The notes beneath the pieces were generated by a model. The model was not told where the DNA came from and searched no databases. It worked only from the letters and a program-made list of their open reading frames with translations. From Acidimicrobiia bacterium (lineage in GTDB: Bacteria; Actinomycetota; Acidimicrobiia; Acidimicrobiales; Ilumatobacteraceae): a DNA stretch of 18,254 nt. The position numbers were made by a program, and so were the translations under genes. Within the stretch, counting starts at the first letter, position 1. Every line of letters begins with the position of its first letter. Of the stretch, positions 1 to 8,072 are shown piece by piece. The stretch covers positions 1 through 18,254 of the forward strand of contig JAUHYJ010000009.1 in the NCBI GenBank assembly GCA_030425785.1, read 5' to 3'.

Positions 1-242
1 CACGACCGGACGGTGCCGCCGCCTCGGTGCGAGGCCAGGTGGCGGTGGGCCTTCACCATGGCGTCCTGCACGATGTCGTTCGCCTCCTCCGTCGAACCCG
101 AGATCACCGCCGCGACCCGCAGGGCCGCCGCCTGGTGCCGCCGGACGAGCTCGCCGAACGCCGCCCGATCGCCGGTGCGGGCGCGCGCGGCCAACCGGTC
201 GTCGTCGAGCCCGAGCGCGTCGGGTGGCAGTGGTGGAGCCAT
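1..242 (-). CDS. ECF-family RNA polymerase sigma factor, N-terminal part (runs off left edge)
   Basis: Reading the minus strand from an ATG at 242-240 gives an open frame of 80 codons with no stop before the window edge. After a short proline-rich start, the protein shows a sigma-70 region 2 pattern: DDRLAARARTGDRAAFGEL at about residues 13-31, then VRRHQAAALRVAAV, then EEANDIVQDAMVKAHRHL at about 52-69. The last block is the conserved helix that contacts core RNA polymerase and the -10 element (compare the 'AEDVVQEAFLRAW' consensus). Region 4 lies outside the window, so the ECF subgroup cannot be assigned and no anti-sigma partner is visible. It lies downstream of the MFS gene on the same strand with a 98-bp gap. 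The family call is fairly sure; its regulon is unknown. Confidence 0.8.
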   Translation of the reverse strand, partial: MAPPLPPDALGLDDDRLAARARTGDRAAFGELVRRHQAAALRVAAVISGSTEEANDIVQDAMVKAHRHLASHRGGGTVRS

Positions 243-267
243 CGTCGGTGACAGCCTGTCGCACCGT

Positions 268-295
268 CCGACACCGCCGCCAGGGACGAGGTTCC
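268..295 (-). promoter_or_regulatory. Possible ECF-type promoter ahead of the sigma gene
   Basis: On the minus strand GGAACC (295-290) is followed after 16 nt by TGTCGG (273-268), roughly 25 nt upstream of the sigma start codon. GGAAC at -35 is the usual hallmark of ECF-recognised promoters, so this could be an autoregulatory promoter. The -10 half is weakly conserved and GC-rich DNA gives such matches by chance, so this is a weak call. Confidence 0.25.
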
Positions 296-340
296 CGAGC
301 GTCTCGCCACGGCGTCGCCGCGCCCCGCGGACGGGTTCGC

Positions 341-1612
341 CTACTCGGTGGTGAAGCTCGTCCGCCAGCCCACGATCGAGGCCGTGCCGGCGACACCGGC
401 GGCGACGCCGAGCGCGACGCGCACGTCGGTGAGGTCGGCCACCGTGCCGTCGACCAGCGCGGCGATCGGACGGCACCCGAGGAACGCGACCGACCACCAT
501 GCCATCACCCGGCCCCGCAGCCGCTCGGGCATCGCCTTCTGCAGCTCGGAGTTGCTGCCGGTGACCCCGAGCAGGAAGCCCGAACCACTGATGACGGCGC
601 CGGCCAACGCCACCGGCGTCATCGGGGCGACCGCGACGGTGGCGAGCCCGACGGTCGTCAGGGCGAGTCCGGTCGGGGTGATCCGGTCGCGGCCGAGCAG
701 GTCGAGCAGGCGGTCGAACGCCGGCGCCACCAGCGCGGCACCGAGCCCGAAGCTGCCGACGAGGAGGCCGACCGTCCCGTCGCCGCCACCGAGCGTCTCG
801 GCCATCGCGGGCATGAGCGTGCTGAACGGGTCGGAGGTCCAGCCGACGGCGAGGGTCGCCGCCAGCACGGTCAGCACCTGCGGGCGCGCACGGATCCAGT
901 CGAGCCCCTCCTTCACGTCGGCCGTGATCGGCGCGTCCGGGGTCTCGTCGGGCGCCACGTCGCCGCGGGGCGAGATCACGAGCAGCACGATCAAGAGCGG
1001 GAGGAACGTGAGCGCATTGATGCCGAAGGCCCACTCGGCACCGAGCGCCGCCACGGTGGCGCCCGCTGCGATCGGGCCGATCGAGCGGGCGATGTTGAAC
1101 GTCATCGAGTTGAGCGCGATCGCCTTGTCGAGATCGGGGCGCCGCACCAACGCCGGCACGACCGCCTGCAGCGAGGGGAGGATCGTCGCTGCGCCGAGCC
1201 CGATCACCGCCGTCGCGGCGTAGATCGGCCACGGTCCGGGGAGCCCGTCGACGCCGACGACGATGACCGCCACCGCGAGCGCAGCAGCGCCGCAGAAGGC
1301 GATCGTCTGGCCGGTGAACAGCATCCGCTGGCGGTCGACCCGGTCGGTCAGGCCGCCCATCCACGGGGTCAGCAACAGGGTGGCGATGAACTGGACCATC
1401 GACACCGCGCCGACCGCCGCGTTCGATCCGGTCAGCTCGTAGACGACGATGCCGGCGGCGACGTTCTGGAACCAGTTGCCGATGTTCGACAGCGAGTTGG
1501 CGTAGAAGAAGGGTGCGAAGACCCGGTCGGTGAGCAGATCGCGGAACCGGGTCGCTCCGTCCGCCGCGGACGCGGGCGCGTCGGCGCTGGTGGTGGGGGG
1601 CACGTCGGCCAC
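341..1612 (-). CDS. MFS transporter (EntS/MFS_3-like exporter)
   Basis: A 423-residue protein with about 12 hydrophobic helices, the normal size for a major facilitator. Residues 1-20 are an Ala/Pro-rich cytoplasmic tail. The first helix region reads FYANSLSNIGNWFQNVAAG, and the loop after helix 2 carries GGLTDRVDRQRM, the motif A-like signature (GxLxDRxxRR). GLGAATILPSLQAVVPALV and NSMTFNIARSIGPIAAG follow the helix 4/5 pattern of MFS_3 (enterobactin exporter-like) and actinobacterial drug or siderophore exporters. PERLRGRVMAWWSV near residue 365 is the second-half equivalent of motif A. The substrate cannot be read from sequence and no siderophore genes are nearby. The start is a GTG at 1612; another GTG lies three codons inside. 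It is divergent from the ligase with a 50-bp gap. Confidence 0.85.
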   Translation of the reverse strand: MADVPPTTSADAPASAADGATRFRDLLTDRVFAPFFYANSLSNIGNWFQNVAAGIVVYELTGSNAAVGAVSMVQFIATLLLTPWMGGLTDRVDRQRMLFTGQTIAFCGAAALAVAVIVVGVDGLPGPWPIYAATAVIGLGAATILPSLQAVVPALVRRPDLDKAIALNSMTFNIARSIGPIAAGATVAALGAEWAFGINALTFLPLLIVLLVISPRGDVAPDETPDAPITADVKEGLDWIRARPQVLTVLAATLAVGWTSDPFSTLMPAMAETLGGGDGTVGLLVGSFGLGAALVAPAFDRLLDLLGRDRITPTGLALTTVGLATVAVAPMTPVALAGAVISGSGFLLGVTGSNSELQKAMPERLRGRVMAWWSVAFLGCRPIAALVDGTVADLTDVRVALGVAAGVAGTASIVGWRTSFTTE

Positions 1613-1650
1613 GTACCCGACGCCGGCGCGCCCGAAACCGTGCCCGGCGG

Positions 1651-1656
1651 TACTGT
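1651..1656 (+). promoter_or_regulatory. -10 box for a leaderless ligase transcript
   Basis: TACTGT ends 6 nt before the ATG at 1663, which places the expected transcription start on the A of the start codon. No Shine-Dalgarno sequence lies between them and no clear -35 is visible. This supports both the start choice and a leaderless mRNA. Confidence 0.55.
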
Positions 1657-1662
1657 CGACGC

Positions 1663-2760
1663 ATGGATCTGCCGCTGGGGCACGACACGAAGCCGATGCT
1701 CGCCAAGCTGGCGCGCACGATCCCCGACGGTGACGGCTTCCTGTTCGAACCGAAGTGGGACGGGTTCCGCTGCATCGTCTTCCGAGACGGCGACGAGCTG
1801 CACATGGCGAGCCGCAACCAGCGTCCGTTCAACCGATACTTCCCCGAGCTGCTCGGTCCGCTGATGGCGGCGCTCCCCGACCGGGCGGTCGTCGACGGCG
1901 AGATCGTCGTCGCCGACGCGGACGGCAACGGGCTCGACTTCGACGCCCTGCAGCAGCGCATCCACCCGGCCGAGTCGCGCGTGAACATGCTCGCCGAGGC
2001 GACGCCGGCCCAGTTCGTCGCGTTCGATCTGCTCGCGCTCGGCGACGAGTCGCTGCTCGATCGCTCGATGCGTGAGCGCCGCGATCTGCTCGAGGCGAAC
2101 CTGACGACGAACGGCAGCGTGCACCTCACGCCGGCGACGACCGACCCGGCCGTGGCCGAGATCTGGTTCACCCGCTTCGAGGGCGCAGGGCTCGACGGGA
2201 TCATGGCCAAGTCGCTCGACGGGACGTACCTGCCCGACAAGCGCGCGCTCGTGAAGGTCAAGCACGAACGCACCGCCGAGTGCGCGGTCGCCGGGTTCCG
2301 CGTCCACAAGGACGGCGAGGGCGTGGGCTCGCTGCTGCTCGGTCTGTACGGGCCGGCGAGCGGCGAGGGCGGCGACGGCGGCGAGCGCCTGCACCACGTC
2401 GGTGTGTGCGCGTCGTTCACGGCGACGTTCCGGCGCGAGCTGATCGACGAGCTCGGGCCGCTCACCGTCGACGCGCTCGACGACCACCCCTGGCGCGAGT
2501 GGGCCGAGGCGCAAGCCCACAGCGATCAGCGGATGCCGGGCGGGTTCTCGCGCTGGAACGTCGACAAGGACCTCTCGTTCGTGCCGGTGCGCGTCGAGCG
2601 CGTCGTCGAGGTGACGTTCGGGCAGCTCGAGGGCGGCCGGTTCCGCCACGGTGTGAAGTTCCAGCGCTGGCGTCCGGACCGGACCCCGGACTCCTGTCGG
2701 TACTCCCAGCTCGACGTCGCCGATCCGGTCCGCTTCGACGCCCTCCTCGCCGAACTCTGA
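1663..2760 (+). CDS. ligC: ATP-dependent DNA ligase, LigC type
   Basis: A 365-residue single-module ligase that seals nicks through a lysyl-AMP intermediate. Motif I is EPKWDGFR (residues 29-36) with nucleophile K31; VVDGEIVV lies at 76-83, FVAFDLLALG at 118-127, motif IV GLDGIMAK at 176-183 and motif V LVKVKH at 196-201. The rest is an OB-fold domain ending in a motif VI-like region around KFQRWRPDRTPDSC. The length matches the stand-alone LigC ligases of Actinobacteria (about 350-360 aa), and there is no polymerase or nuclease domain as in LigD. In mycobacteria LigC has been linked to base-excision-type repair and backup end joining. Gene-neighbour partners (Ku, primase-polymerase) are absent here. 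The start is fixed by the -10 box 6 nt upstream. It is convergent with the copper-family gene. Confidence 0.88.
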   Translation: MDLPLGHDTKPMLAKLARTIPDGDGFLFEPKWDGFRCIVFRDGDELHMASRNQRPFNRYFPELLGPLMAALPDRAVVDGEIVVADADGNGLDFDALQQRIHPAESRVNMLAEATPAQFVAFDLLALGDESLLDRSMRERRDLLEANLTTNGSVHLTPATTDPAVAEIWFTRFEGAGLDGIMAKSLDGTYLPDKRALVKVKHERTAECAVAGFRVHKDGEGVGSLLLGLYGPASGEGGDGGERLHHVGVCASFTATFRRELIDELGPLTVDALDDHPWREWAEAQAHSDQRMPGGFSRWNVDKDLSFVPVRVERVVEVTFGQLEGGRFRHGVKFQRWRPDRTPDSCRYSQLDVADPVRFDALLAEL

Positions 2761-2776
2761 CCCACACGACGCTGCG

Positions 2777-2825
2777 TTCCGGTCGGACTCCCAGACGCCA
2801 ACCCGTCACACACCCCGCCCAGAAC
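2777..2825. repeat. 49-bp direct repeat, copy 1
   Basis: This copy begins TTCCGGTCGGACTCCCAGAC and ends ACACACCCCGCCCAGAAC. It matches copy 2 at 45 of 49 positions, and the copies start 62 bp apart. It lies in the gap between the convergent ligC and copCD genes. I saw no further copy in the window. It may be a member of a dispersed intergenic repeat family, or remains of a duplicated terminator. Confidence 0.8.
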
Positions 2826-2838
2826 CACCACCACCCCA

Positions 2839-2887
2839 TTCCGGTCGGACTCCCGGACACCCACCCGCCACACACCCCGCCCAGAAC
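2839..2887. repeat. 49-bp direct repeat, copy 2
   Basis: This copy begins TTCCGGTCGGACTCCCGGAC and ends with the same ACACACCCCGCCCAGAAC as copy 1. In this copy TCCGG and CCGGA can pair as a 5-bp stem around TCGGACTC; the stem is disrupted in copy 1. The minus strand over 2860-2882 has four G-runs close to a G-quadruplex pattern, with one loop of 8 nt. It ends 8 bp from the copCD stop codon. Confidence 0.8.
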
Positions 2888-2895
2888 GAGGACGG

Positions 2896-4845
2896 TCAGC
2901 CGCCGGGGGCCGTGGTGCCGGTGGTGTCGGTCGTGTCGGTGCTCGGCGCCGGCGTGGTGGGCGTCACGGCGAACGGGGCGGTCGTCGCGGTCGGGTCGAT
3001 CACCTCGACCGAGATGCTGGGCGCCTGGGTGACGACCGGCGTGGGCGTGGTGGCGACGGTGCCGTCGGCCTCCTCGATCCGGATCGTGGCGATCGCGTTG
3101 CTGATCGCGCCCTGCGGCGTGACCGCCTCGAGCTCGAGCGTCCAGTCGCCCGAGGCGAGCAGTGGCAGACCGTCGGCGGTCAGGCGGACGGCGGTGCCGG
3201 CACCGGTGAGCCGAATCGGTTGCTCGACGATGAACGCACCCTCCGCGGTCGCGGGCGGAGTCAGCCGCACGCGGACCCCGCTCAGCCCCTCGGCCGGTGC
3301 GTCGATCTCGACCTTGAGACCGTTCAGCCCGACGACCCCGGGGCCGACCGAGACCCGGGCCTGCAAGCCGGACGCGGGGTCGGTGAAGGCCACGGCCGGC
3401 AGGTAGTCCTCGCCGGCGAGCGGGTCGGCCTTGGCCGGTTCGAGTGACACGAGCCAGCCGCTGAACATCAGCACGACGACGCCGAGCGCGGCCTCGGCCG
3501 TGAAGGCCCGGCGGAACCGTTCGGCCAGGTTGACGGTCAGTTCGTGGGCGCGGTCGAGGCGCATCGCGACCTGCTGGCGCGCGGCGAGCGCGACGAACAG
3601 CATCGCGGCGACCACGACCGCCTTCAGCAGCACGACCCGCCCGTGACTGCTCGAGAACAGATCGCCGCCGTCGAGGCGGATCATCTGGGCGACGCCCGTG
3701 ACCGCGGTGAACAGCATCGCCGGCACGGAGATCTTGCCGAAGGCCTTGGTCGCCTGCACCAGATCGTCCTCGCCCGGGCCGGCCAGCACGACGCGCGCCA
3801 CGAGGGCGGCACCGCCGATCCAGATCGCGGCGGCGAACACGTGGACGATGCCGACGAGGAACCCGAGGAACGGGGCCGGGCCGTCGGTGCGGCTCATGGC
3901 CACCAGGATCAGGCCGAGGCCCGGGATGCCCCAGGCCCACATCGCCGTCGTCGGGTCGATGATGCGCTCGGGGCGCGTCACGACCCACCCGGACGCTGCG
4001 ACGACGACGAGCCGGAGGAGCGCGGCGCGACCGTCCCACCCCGCGTCGTAGAGCTCGAGCCAGCTCGACGGGCTGACCCCGTCACCGAACGATCCGGTCG
4101 TGACCTCGGCGGAGAACGCCATCAGATAGACCACGGTGCCCACGAGCCCGACCAGCCACACGAGTCGGAGGAAGCGCACCGTCACGATGTACTCCGGCCC
4201 TTCGGGCCATCCCACGCTGATGAGGGCGAGTGCGCCGAAGACGATGAGGATCGACATCGTCGACAGCATCCGGCCGAGCCACAGCGCGCCGTCGGTGCTG
4301 CCCTGTGACTCGACGTCGGCGACGGTCGAGGTCTGGGTCGGGGAGGCCGGCACCCGGACGAGCGGGTCGAGCGTCGTGCTCGTCACACCGTCGCCCGACG
4401 CCGGATCGGTGGCGGTGGCCGGTGGATCGTTCAGCACGGCGAAGGTCGTGCGGCCTTCGAGCAGGTTGTTCCCCTCGGCGTCACGCAGGAACCACGCGAG
4501 CGAGCACGTGCTGCGCGGCAGCGGGTTCGGGACGTCGAACGTGGCGATCAGGCCGTCGATGTCGACCTGGGCGATCCCGACCTCCTGGAACTCGAGGTCG
4601 CAGCTGAGCGTCACGACCGGCACCTCGGTGTTGCCGATCTCCTGGTTGAACACCAGGACGATCTCCTCGGGCGAGGTGTCGAGCGAGGCACCGTCTTCGG
4701 GGGTGATCGACTGGAGCGAGTTGGCGGTCTCCTGGGCGCGCACCGACCCGGCGACGCCGAGCACCGCCAGACACGCGACGACTGCGCCGAGGAGGAAGGG
4801 ACGGAGCGGGCCGGGGCGTGAGGGAACAAGGGTTCGAACACCCAC
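2896..4845 (-). CDS. CopC-CopD fusion membrane protein (copper resistance family, atypical)
   Basis: With a GTG start at 4845 the protein has 649 residues. A signal peptide covers about 1-37 (hydrophobic 17-33, then SVRAQ). A CopC-like beta domain spans about 43-139 (SITPEDGASLDTSPEEI, then NNLLEGRTTFAVL). A Ser/Thr-rich linker (141-185) leads to a CopD-type bundle of about eight helices (190-467) with the conserved GIVHVFAAAIWIGG (332-345, H335). An extracytoplasmic beta domain (about 485-592) and a Thr/Pro-rich tail of about 55 residues follow. CopC/CopD proteins handle periplasmic copper import or homeostasis. The CopC-like domain here contains no His and no Met, only C82 and C114, so the usual copper ligands are missing. 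An ATG at 4914 would add 23 residues, but the GTG has a -10 box 7 nt upstream and directly gives a signal peptide. Confidence 0.82.
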   Translation of the reverse strand: MGVRTLVPSRPGPLRPFLLGAVVACLAVLGVAGSVRAQETANSLQSITPEDGASLDTSPEEIVLVFNQEIGNTEVPVVTLSCDLEFQEVGIAQVDIDGLIATFDVPNPLPRSTCSLAWFLRDAEGNNLLEGRTTFAVLNDPPATATDPASGDGVTSTTLDPLVRVPASPTQTSTVADVESQGSTDGALWLGRMLSTMSILIVFGALALISVGWPEGPEYIVTVRFLRLVWLVGLVGTVVYLMAFSAEVTTGSFGDGVSPSSWLELYDAGWDGRAALLRLVVVAASGWVVTRPERIIDPTTAMWAWGIPGLGLILVAMSRTDGPAPFLGFLVGIVHVFAAAIWIGGAALVARVVLAGPGEDDLVQATKAFGKISVPAMLFTAVTGVAQMIRLDGGDLFSSSHGRVVLLKAVVVAAMLFVALAARQQVAMRLDRAHELTVNLAERFRRAFTAEAALGVVVLMFSGWLVSLEPAKADPLAGEDYLPAVAFTDPASGLQARVSVGPGVVGLNGLKVEIDAPAEGLSGVRVRLTPPATAEGAFIVEQPIRLTGAGTAVRLTADGLPLLASGDWTLELEAVTPQGAISNAIATIRIEEADGTVATTPTPVVTQAPSISVEVIDPTATTAPFAVTPTTPAPSTDTTDTTGTTAPGG

Positions 4846-4852
4846 GCCGTCC

Positions 4853-4858
4853 ACGGTA
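4853..4858 (-). promoter_or_regulatory. -10 box deciding the copCD start
   Basis: The minus strand reads TACCGT here, followed by 7 nt and then GTG at 4845. This is the spacing of a leaderless promoter. It argues for the GTG start and against the upstream ATG at 4914, which would put the promoter inside the coding sequence. Confidence 0.5.
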
Positions 4859-4922
4859 GCCAGCGGCGGTGCATCGGAGGGGACATGCCTCGCGCACGGC
4901 CGACGGCGGGACACCCACTCGG

Positions 4923-4928
4923 TAGGGT
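4923..4928 (+). promoter_or_regulatory. -10 box of dnaX
   Basis: TAGGGT ends 8 nt before the dnaX ATG at 4937. There is no Shine-Dalgarno sequence in the gap, so the transcript is probably leaderless or nearly so. The divergent copCD -10 box lies 64 bp away. Confidence 0.55.
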
Positions 4929-4936
4929 TGGCGGCG

Positions 4937-6790
4937 ATGGCAACCCAGTCGCTCTACCGCCGCTACCGGCCGCGCCGGTTCTCCGAGCTGAAGGGTCAGG
5001 ACCATGTCGTCAGGGCGTTGCGTGACGCCGTCGCACAGGGTCGCGAGGGCCAGGCCTACCTGTTCTCGGGGCCGCGCGGCACCGGCAAGACCACGTCGGC
5101 GCGCATCCTGGCCAAGGTGCTCAACTGCGACAACGTGGTCGACGGCGAGCCGTGCTGCATGTGCGAGTCGTGCAAGGCGGTCGAGTTGGGCACCAGCTAC
5201 GACGTGCACGAGCTCGACGCCGCGTCGAACAACGGCGTCGACGCGATCCGCGACCTGGTCGAGAAGGCGTCGCTCGGCACGCCGGGGCGCCACAAGGTGT
5301 ACATCCTCGACGAGGTCCACATGCTCTCGAAGGCGGCCGAGGCCGCGCTCCTGAAGACGCTCGAGGAGCCGCCGCCGCACGTGGTGTTCGTGCTGGCCAC
5401 GACCGATCCGCAGAAGATGAGCGACACGATCCGGTCGCGCACCCAGCACCTGCAGTTCCACCTGCTGCCGAGCGACACGCTGGCCGAGCACGTGAAGTGG
5501 GTGGCCGACGACGCCGGCTACGACCTGCCGCAGTCGGCGCTCGACGCCGCGCTCGAGCGTGGCGGTGGCTCCGCCCGCGACACGCTGTCGGCACTCGAGC
5601 TGCTGGCGTCGACCGGCGGCGACACCAGCGACATCATCGATCTCGACGAGTTCCTCGGTGCGCTGATCGATCGCGACCCGGGGCGCGTGCTCACCGCGAT
5701 GGGCCACGCGGTGTCGATGGGCCGCGATCCGCGCACGATCACCGAGGATCTGGTGCGGCACCTGCGCAACGCGTTCTTGTCGCTGATGGCGCCCGAACTG
5801 GTCGTGCTGCCGCCCGACCGGCTCGACGCGATCGCGGCCCGCGCCCACGAGCTCGGCGCCGCCGGCCTCGTGCGGGCGATCGAGCGGTTGGGTGAGGCGC
5901 TCGTCGACATGCGCCACGCGCCCGATCCGCGCATCCTGGTCGAGGTCGCGCTCGTCCAGCTGACCTCCGACCAGGCCGGTGGCGACGCGACGGCGTTCGC
6001 GGCCCGCATCGACCGCCTCGAGGCACAACTCGCCGAGCTGCGCGAGCGTGGCCCGGCGACGGCGGCCGCAGCGCCGCCACGCGACCCGCAGACCGGCCGG
6101 GCCAAGTTGGGTGGCGCCGCCACGCGTCCCGCGCCCGAACCGGCCGCAGCGCCGCCCGCCGACGAACCGGCACCTCCGGCCGCCGATGCACCGGCGACGC
6201 CCGCCGCCGACGGGACGGCCCCGGAACCCACACCGGCCGCACCCCCGGCCGCCGACCCGCCGCGATCGGTCGCGCCGGCCATGACGGTGCCCGAGGCGTG
6301 GTCGCACACCGTGAAGTCACAGCTGAAGGGGTTGGCACGGCCGCTCTTCGCGGCCGGTGAGTTCGTCGGCGAACGCGACGGCGAGTGGCTCTTCCAGGTG
6401 CCCAACGAGGCGCACGGCACGAAGTGCGAGGCCCACCGCGCCGATGTCGAAGCGGCGCTGTCCGCCGCGGTCGGCACCCCCGTCACGATCCGGATCGTGG
6501 CCGAGGGCGGCGCGGCACCGGCGGCCTCGGCCACTGCGCCGCCACCGGCGCCCGCCGCCGAGCCGGCCGCCGAACCGGCAGCACCGGCCGAGTCGCCGAT
6601 CGAGCGGGCGGCGCGGGCGGCGGCCGAGCAACCCGACGACGACGAGCCCGACGCGCCGGCCTACGTGCCACCCGACGACGACGAGGTCGACCTGTCCGAG
6701 CTCACCGATGCGCCGCCCGAGACGGTCAAGTCGCCGATCGACCGGCTGGCCGAGGCGTTCCCCGGCTCCGAGCTGATGCGCGACGACTGA
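4937..6790 (+). CDS. dnaX: DNA polymerase III subunit gamma/tau
   Basis: 617 residues; the AAA+ clamp-loader ATPase of the replicative polymerase. The start [18 protein letters not shown] is the canonical N-terminus. Walker A GPRGTGKT is at 45-52; the zinc-binding cysteines are C64, C73, C76 and C79; Walker B ILDEVH is at 123-128; sensor 1 LATTDP is at 153-158; and the arginine-finger motif is SRT (167-169), the form I know from Actinobacteria in place of SRC. The collar domain ends near residue 345, followed by an Ala/Pro-rich linker (about 375-448). A folded C-terminal domain (about 450-525) and an acidic, Ala/Pro-rich tail follow. No A-rich slippery site for a gamma product was seen. The upstream open frame reaches back to 4136, but the promoter and homology fix the ATG at 4937. 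recR follows after 1 nt. Confidence 0.97.
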   Translation: MATQSLYRRYRPRRFSELKGQDHVVRALRDAVAQGREGQAYLFSGPRGTGKTTSARILAKVLNCDNVVDGEPCCMCESCKAVELGTSYDVHELDAASNNGVDAIRDLVEKASLGTPGRHKVYILDEVHMLSKAAEAALLKTLEEPPPHVVFVLATTDPQKMSDTIRSRTQHLQFHLLPSDTLAEHVKWVADDAGYDLPQSALDAALERGGGSARDTLSALELLASTGGDTSDIIDLDEFLGALIDRDPGRVLTAMGHAVSMGRDPRTITEDLVRHLRNAFLSLMAPELVVLPPDRLDAIAARAHELGAAGLVRAIERLGEALVDMRHAPDPRILVEVALVQLTSDQAGGDATAFAARIDRLEAQLAELRERGPATAAAAPPRDPQTGRAKLGGAATRPAPEPAAAPPADEPAPPAADAPATPAADGTAPEPTPAAPPAADPPRSVAPAMTVPEAWSHTVKSQLKGLARPLFAAGEFVGERDGEWLFQVPNEAHGTKCEAHRADVEAALSAAVGTPVTIRIVAEGGAAPAASATAPPPAPAAEPAAEPAAPAESPIERAARAAAEQPDDDEPDAPAYVPPDDDEVDLSELTDAPPETVKSPIDRLAEAFPGSELMRDD

Positions 6791-6791
6791 C

Positions 6792-7400
6792 GTGGCACAC
6801 ACCTACACCCCTCCCGTCCAGGCGCTCATCGACGAACTCGGCCGGCTGCCGGGCATCGGCCCCAAGTCGGCCCAGCGGATCGCGTTCCACCTCCTCAAGA
6901 TCCCCGAGGACGACGCGAATCGGCTCGCCCACGCCATCCGCGAGGCCAAGGCGCGCGTTCGGTTCTGCGAGCGTTGTTTCAACGTCGCCGAGGACACCCT
7001 GTGCGGCTACTGCCAGGACGACCGTCGCGACTCGTCGATCATCTGCGTGGTCGAGGAGTCGCGCGACATCGTCGCCGTCGAGCGGACGGGCGAGTTCCGC
7101 GGTCGGTACCACGTCCTGCTGGGTGCGATGAGTCCACTCGAGGGGATCGGCCCCGAGCAACTCAAGATCCGCGAGCTGCTCAACCGACTCGGCCCGGAAG
7201 GGGTCGAGGAGGTCATCGTGTGCACGAACCCGAACACCGAAGGCGAGGTGACGGCGATGTACCTCGCCCGGATGCTGCAGCCGCTCGGCCTGCGGGTGAC
7301 GCGCATCGCGTCGGGGTTGCCGGTCGGCGGCGACCTCGAGTACGCCGACGAGCTCACCCTCGGGCGCGCCCTCGAGGGCCGGCGAGCCATCGACACCTGA
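6792..7400 (+). CDS. recR: Recombination mediator protein RecR
   Basis: 202 residues, the usual RecR size. Residues 10-35 hold the helix-hairpin-helix ([20 protein letters not shown]). The zinc finger is C59, C62, C71 and C74. The Toprim domain runs from about 83 ([19 protein letters not shown]) through [18 protein letters not shown], and the C-terminus has the Walker-like [26 protein letters not shown]. RecR works with RecF/RecO to load RecA on gapped DNA. The GTG start at 6792 lies 1 nt after the dnaX stop, so the two are translationally coupled. The ybaB/ebfC gene that usually sits between or beside them is missing. Confidence 0.97.
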   Translation: MAHTYTPPVQALIDELGRLPGIGPKSAQRIAFHLLKIPEDDANRLAHAIREAKARVRFCERCFNVAEDTLCGYCQDDRRDSSIICVVEESRDIVAVERTGEFRGRYHVLLGAMSPLEGIGPEQLKIRELLNRLGPEGVEEVIVCTNPNTEGEVTAMYLARMLQPLGLRVTRIASGLPVGGDLEYADELTLGRALEGRRAIDT

Positions 7401-7402
7401 TC

Positions 7403-7437
7403 ACGACGCCGATCTCGACGACGGCGTCAGGGTCGTG
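7403..7437. terminator. Hairpin between convergent recR and methyltransferase genes
   Basis: GACGCCG (7405-7411) pairs perfectly with CGGCGTC (7422-7428) around a 10-nt loop. The flanking CACGA and TCGTG (7433-7437) can extend the stem with a small bulge. It fills most of the 44-bp gap between two converging genes. There is no T-tract on either side, so termination would not be classical; function as a bidirectional terminator is inferred. Confidence 0.5.
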
Positions 7438-7444
7438 CCTGGCA

Positions 7445-8065
7445 CTACCCGTGACGGGCGACGACGGCGAGCACGGGGCCCGGCGCCTCGTGGCGGCTGA
7501 CGACGGCGTCGACGAGTCCGTGTTCGCGACAGGCGTCGGCGAACGCCTCGGCCTGCTCGGGCGTCCAGCCGTGGCCGGCGACACCCTCGGCGAGCGGGTC
7601 GTCGACCTGGCGCTCGATCGCCACGAAGCGGCCGCCCGGCGCGAGCAGCCGACCGACCTCCTCGAGACCACGGTCGATGTCGTGCCAGTGGTGGACCGTC
7701 GCGAGCGACCAGACGACGGTGGCCCAACCGGCGTCGACGGGCACCACCTCGGCGGTGCCGATGCGCCAGTCGATGCCACGGCGCAGCCAGCGCACCTTGG
7801 CGACCTGGAGCATCACCGATGCGGGGTCGACGCCGATCGCATCCGCACCCGCCTCGGCCGCCAGCGCGGCGGCGTAGCCGGGCCCGCACCCGATGTCGAC
7901 CAGGTGATCGCCGGCGCCGAGTTCGCCGAGATCGATCGCGAGCTGCGCGGCCTCGTGCCGCTTGAAGAGGAAGAACACCGCGGCCTTGAGACCGCTCAAC
8001 CCGGAGAATCCGGGGTGGTGCGCGTGGTGGTTGGGCGGGATCGCTGCGTCCGTCGCGGAGGTCAT
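7445..8065 (-). CDS. Class I SAM-dependent methyltransferase with His-rich N-terminus
   Basis: 206 residues from the ATG at 8065. Motif I VDIGCGPG is at 56-63, with the motif II acidic residue in GVDP (78-81). SLATVHHWHDIDRGLEEVGRLLAPGGRFV follows the post-III pattern of the Methyltransf_11/25 families. Residues 12-17 (NHHAHH) form a small histidine cluster before HPGFSGLSG. The substrate is not identifiable. The longer frame to 8173 would run across the divergent MerR promoter and start codon, so 8065 is preferred. A -10 box (CAAGGT) ends 7 nt before this ATG, and AGGTGA also sits at Shine-Dalgarno distance. The divergent MerR regulator probably controls it. Confidence 0.85.
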   Translation of the reverse strand: MTSATDAAIPPNHHAHHPGFSGLSGLKAAVFFLFKRHEAAQLAIDLGELGAGDHLVDIGCGPGYAAALAAEAGADAIGVDPASVMLQVAKVRWLRRGIDWRIGTAEVVPVDAGWATVVWSLATVHHWHDIDRGLEEVGRLLAPGGRFVAIERQVDDPLAEGVAGHGWTPEQAEAFADACREHGLVDAVVSRHEAPGPVLAVVARHG

Positions 8066-8072
8066 GGGCGTC

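Noticed and set aside
310..335. GC hairpin (CCGCG...CGCGG) downstream of the MFS gene as a terminator
   Set aside because: Short, imperfect and without a T-tract; not distinguishable from background.
224..1864. 546-codon plus-strand open frame
   Set aside because: It is the antisense of the MFS gene. Its composition is Arg/Asp/Gly/His-rich with no recognisable domain, typical of high-GC shadow frames, and it runs into the ligase gene.
4136..4936. Upstream extension of the dnaX frame
   Set aside because: It overlaps copCD in antisense. DnaX homology begins at 4937 and a -10 box lies just before that ATG.
4846..4936. SRP RNA (ffs) gene or tRNA beside dnaX, as in some Actinobacteria
   Set aside because: The 91-bp gap holds only the divergent promoters and shows no SRP Alu or tRNA-like fold that I can recognise.
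6064..6260. Ala/Pro codon repeats in dnaX as a possible tandem repeat or frameshift site
   Set aside because: This is an ordinary low-complexity linker of the gamma/tau subunit; no slippery A-run or exact tandem unit was seen.
4481..6307. 608-codon minus-strand open frame opposite dnaX
   Set aside because: Arg/Gly/Val-rich shadow of dnaX and of the divergent promoter region; the true coding strands are clear from motifs.
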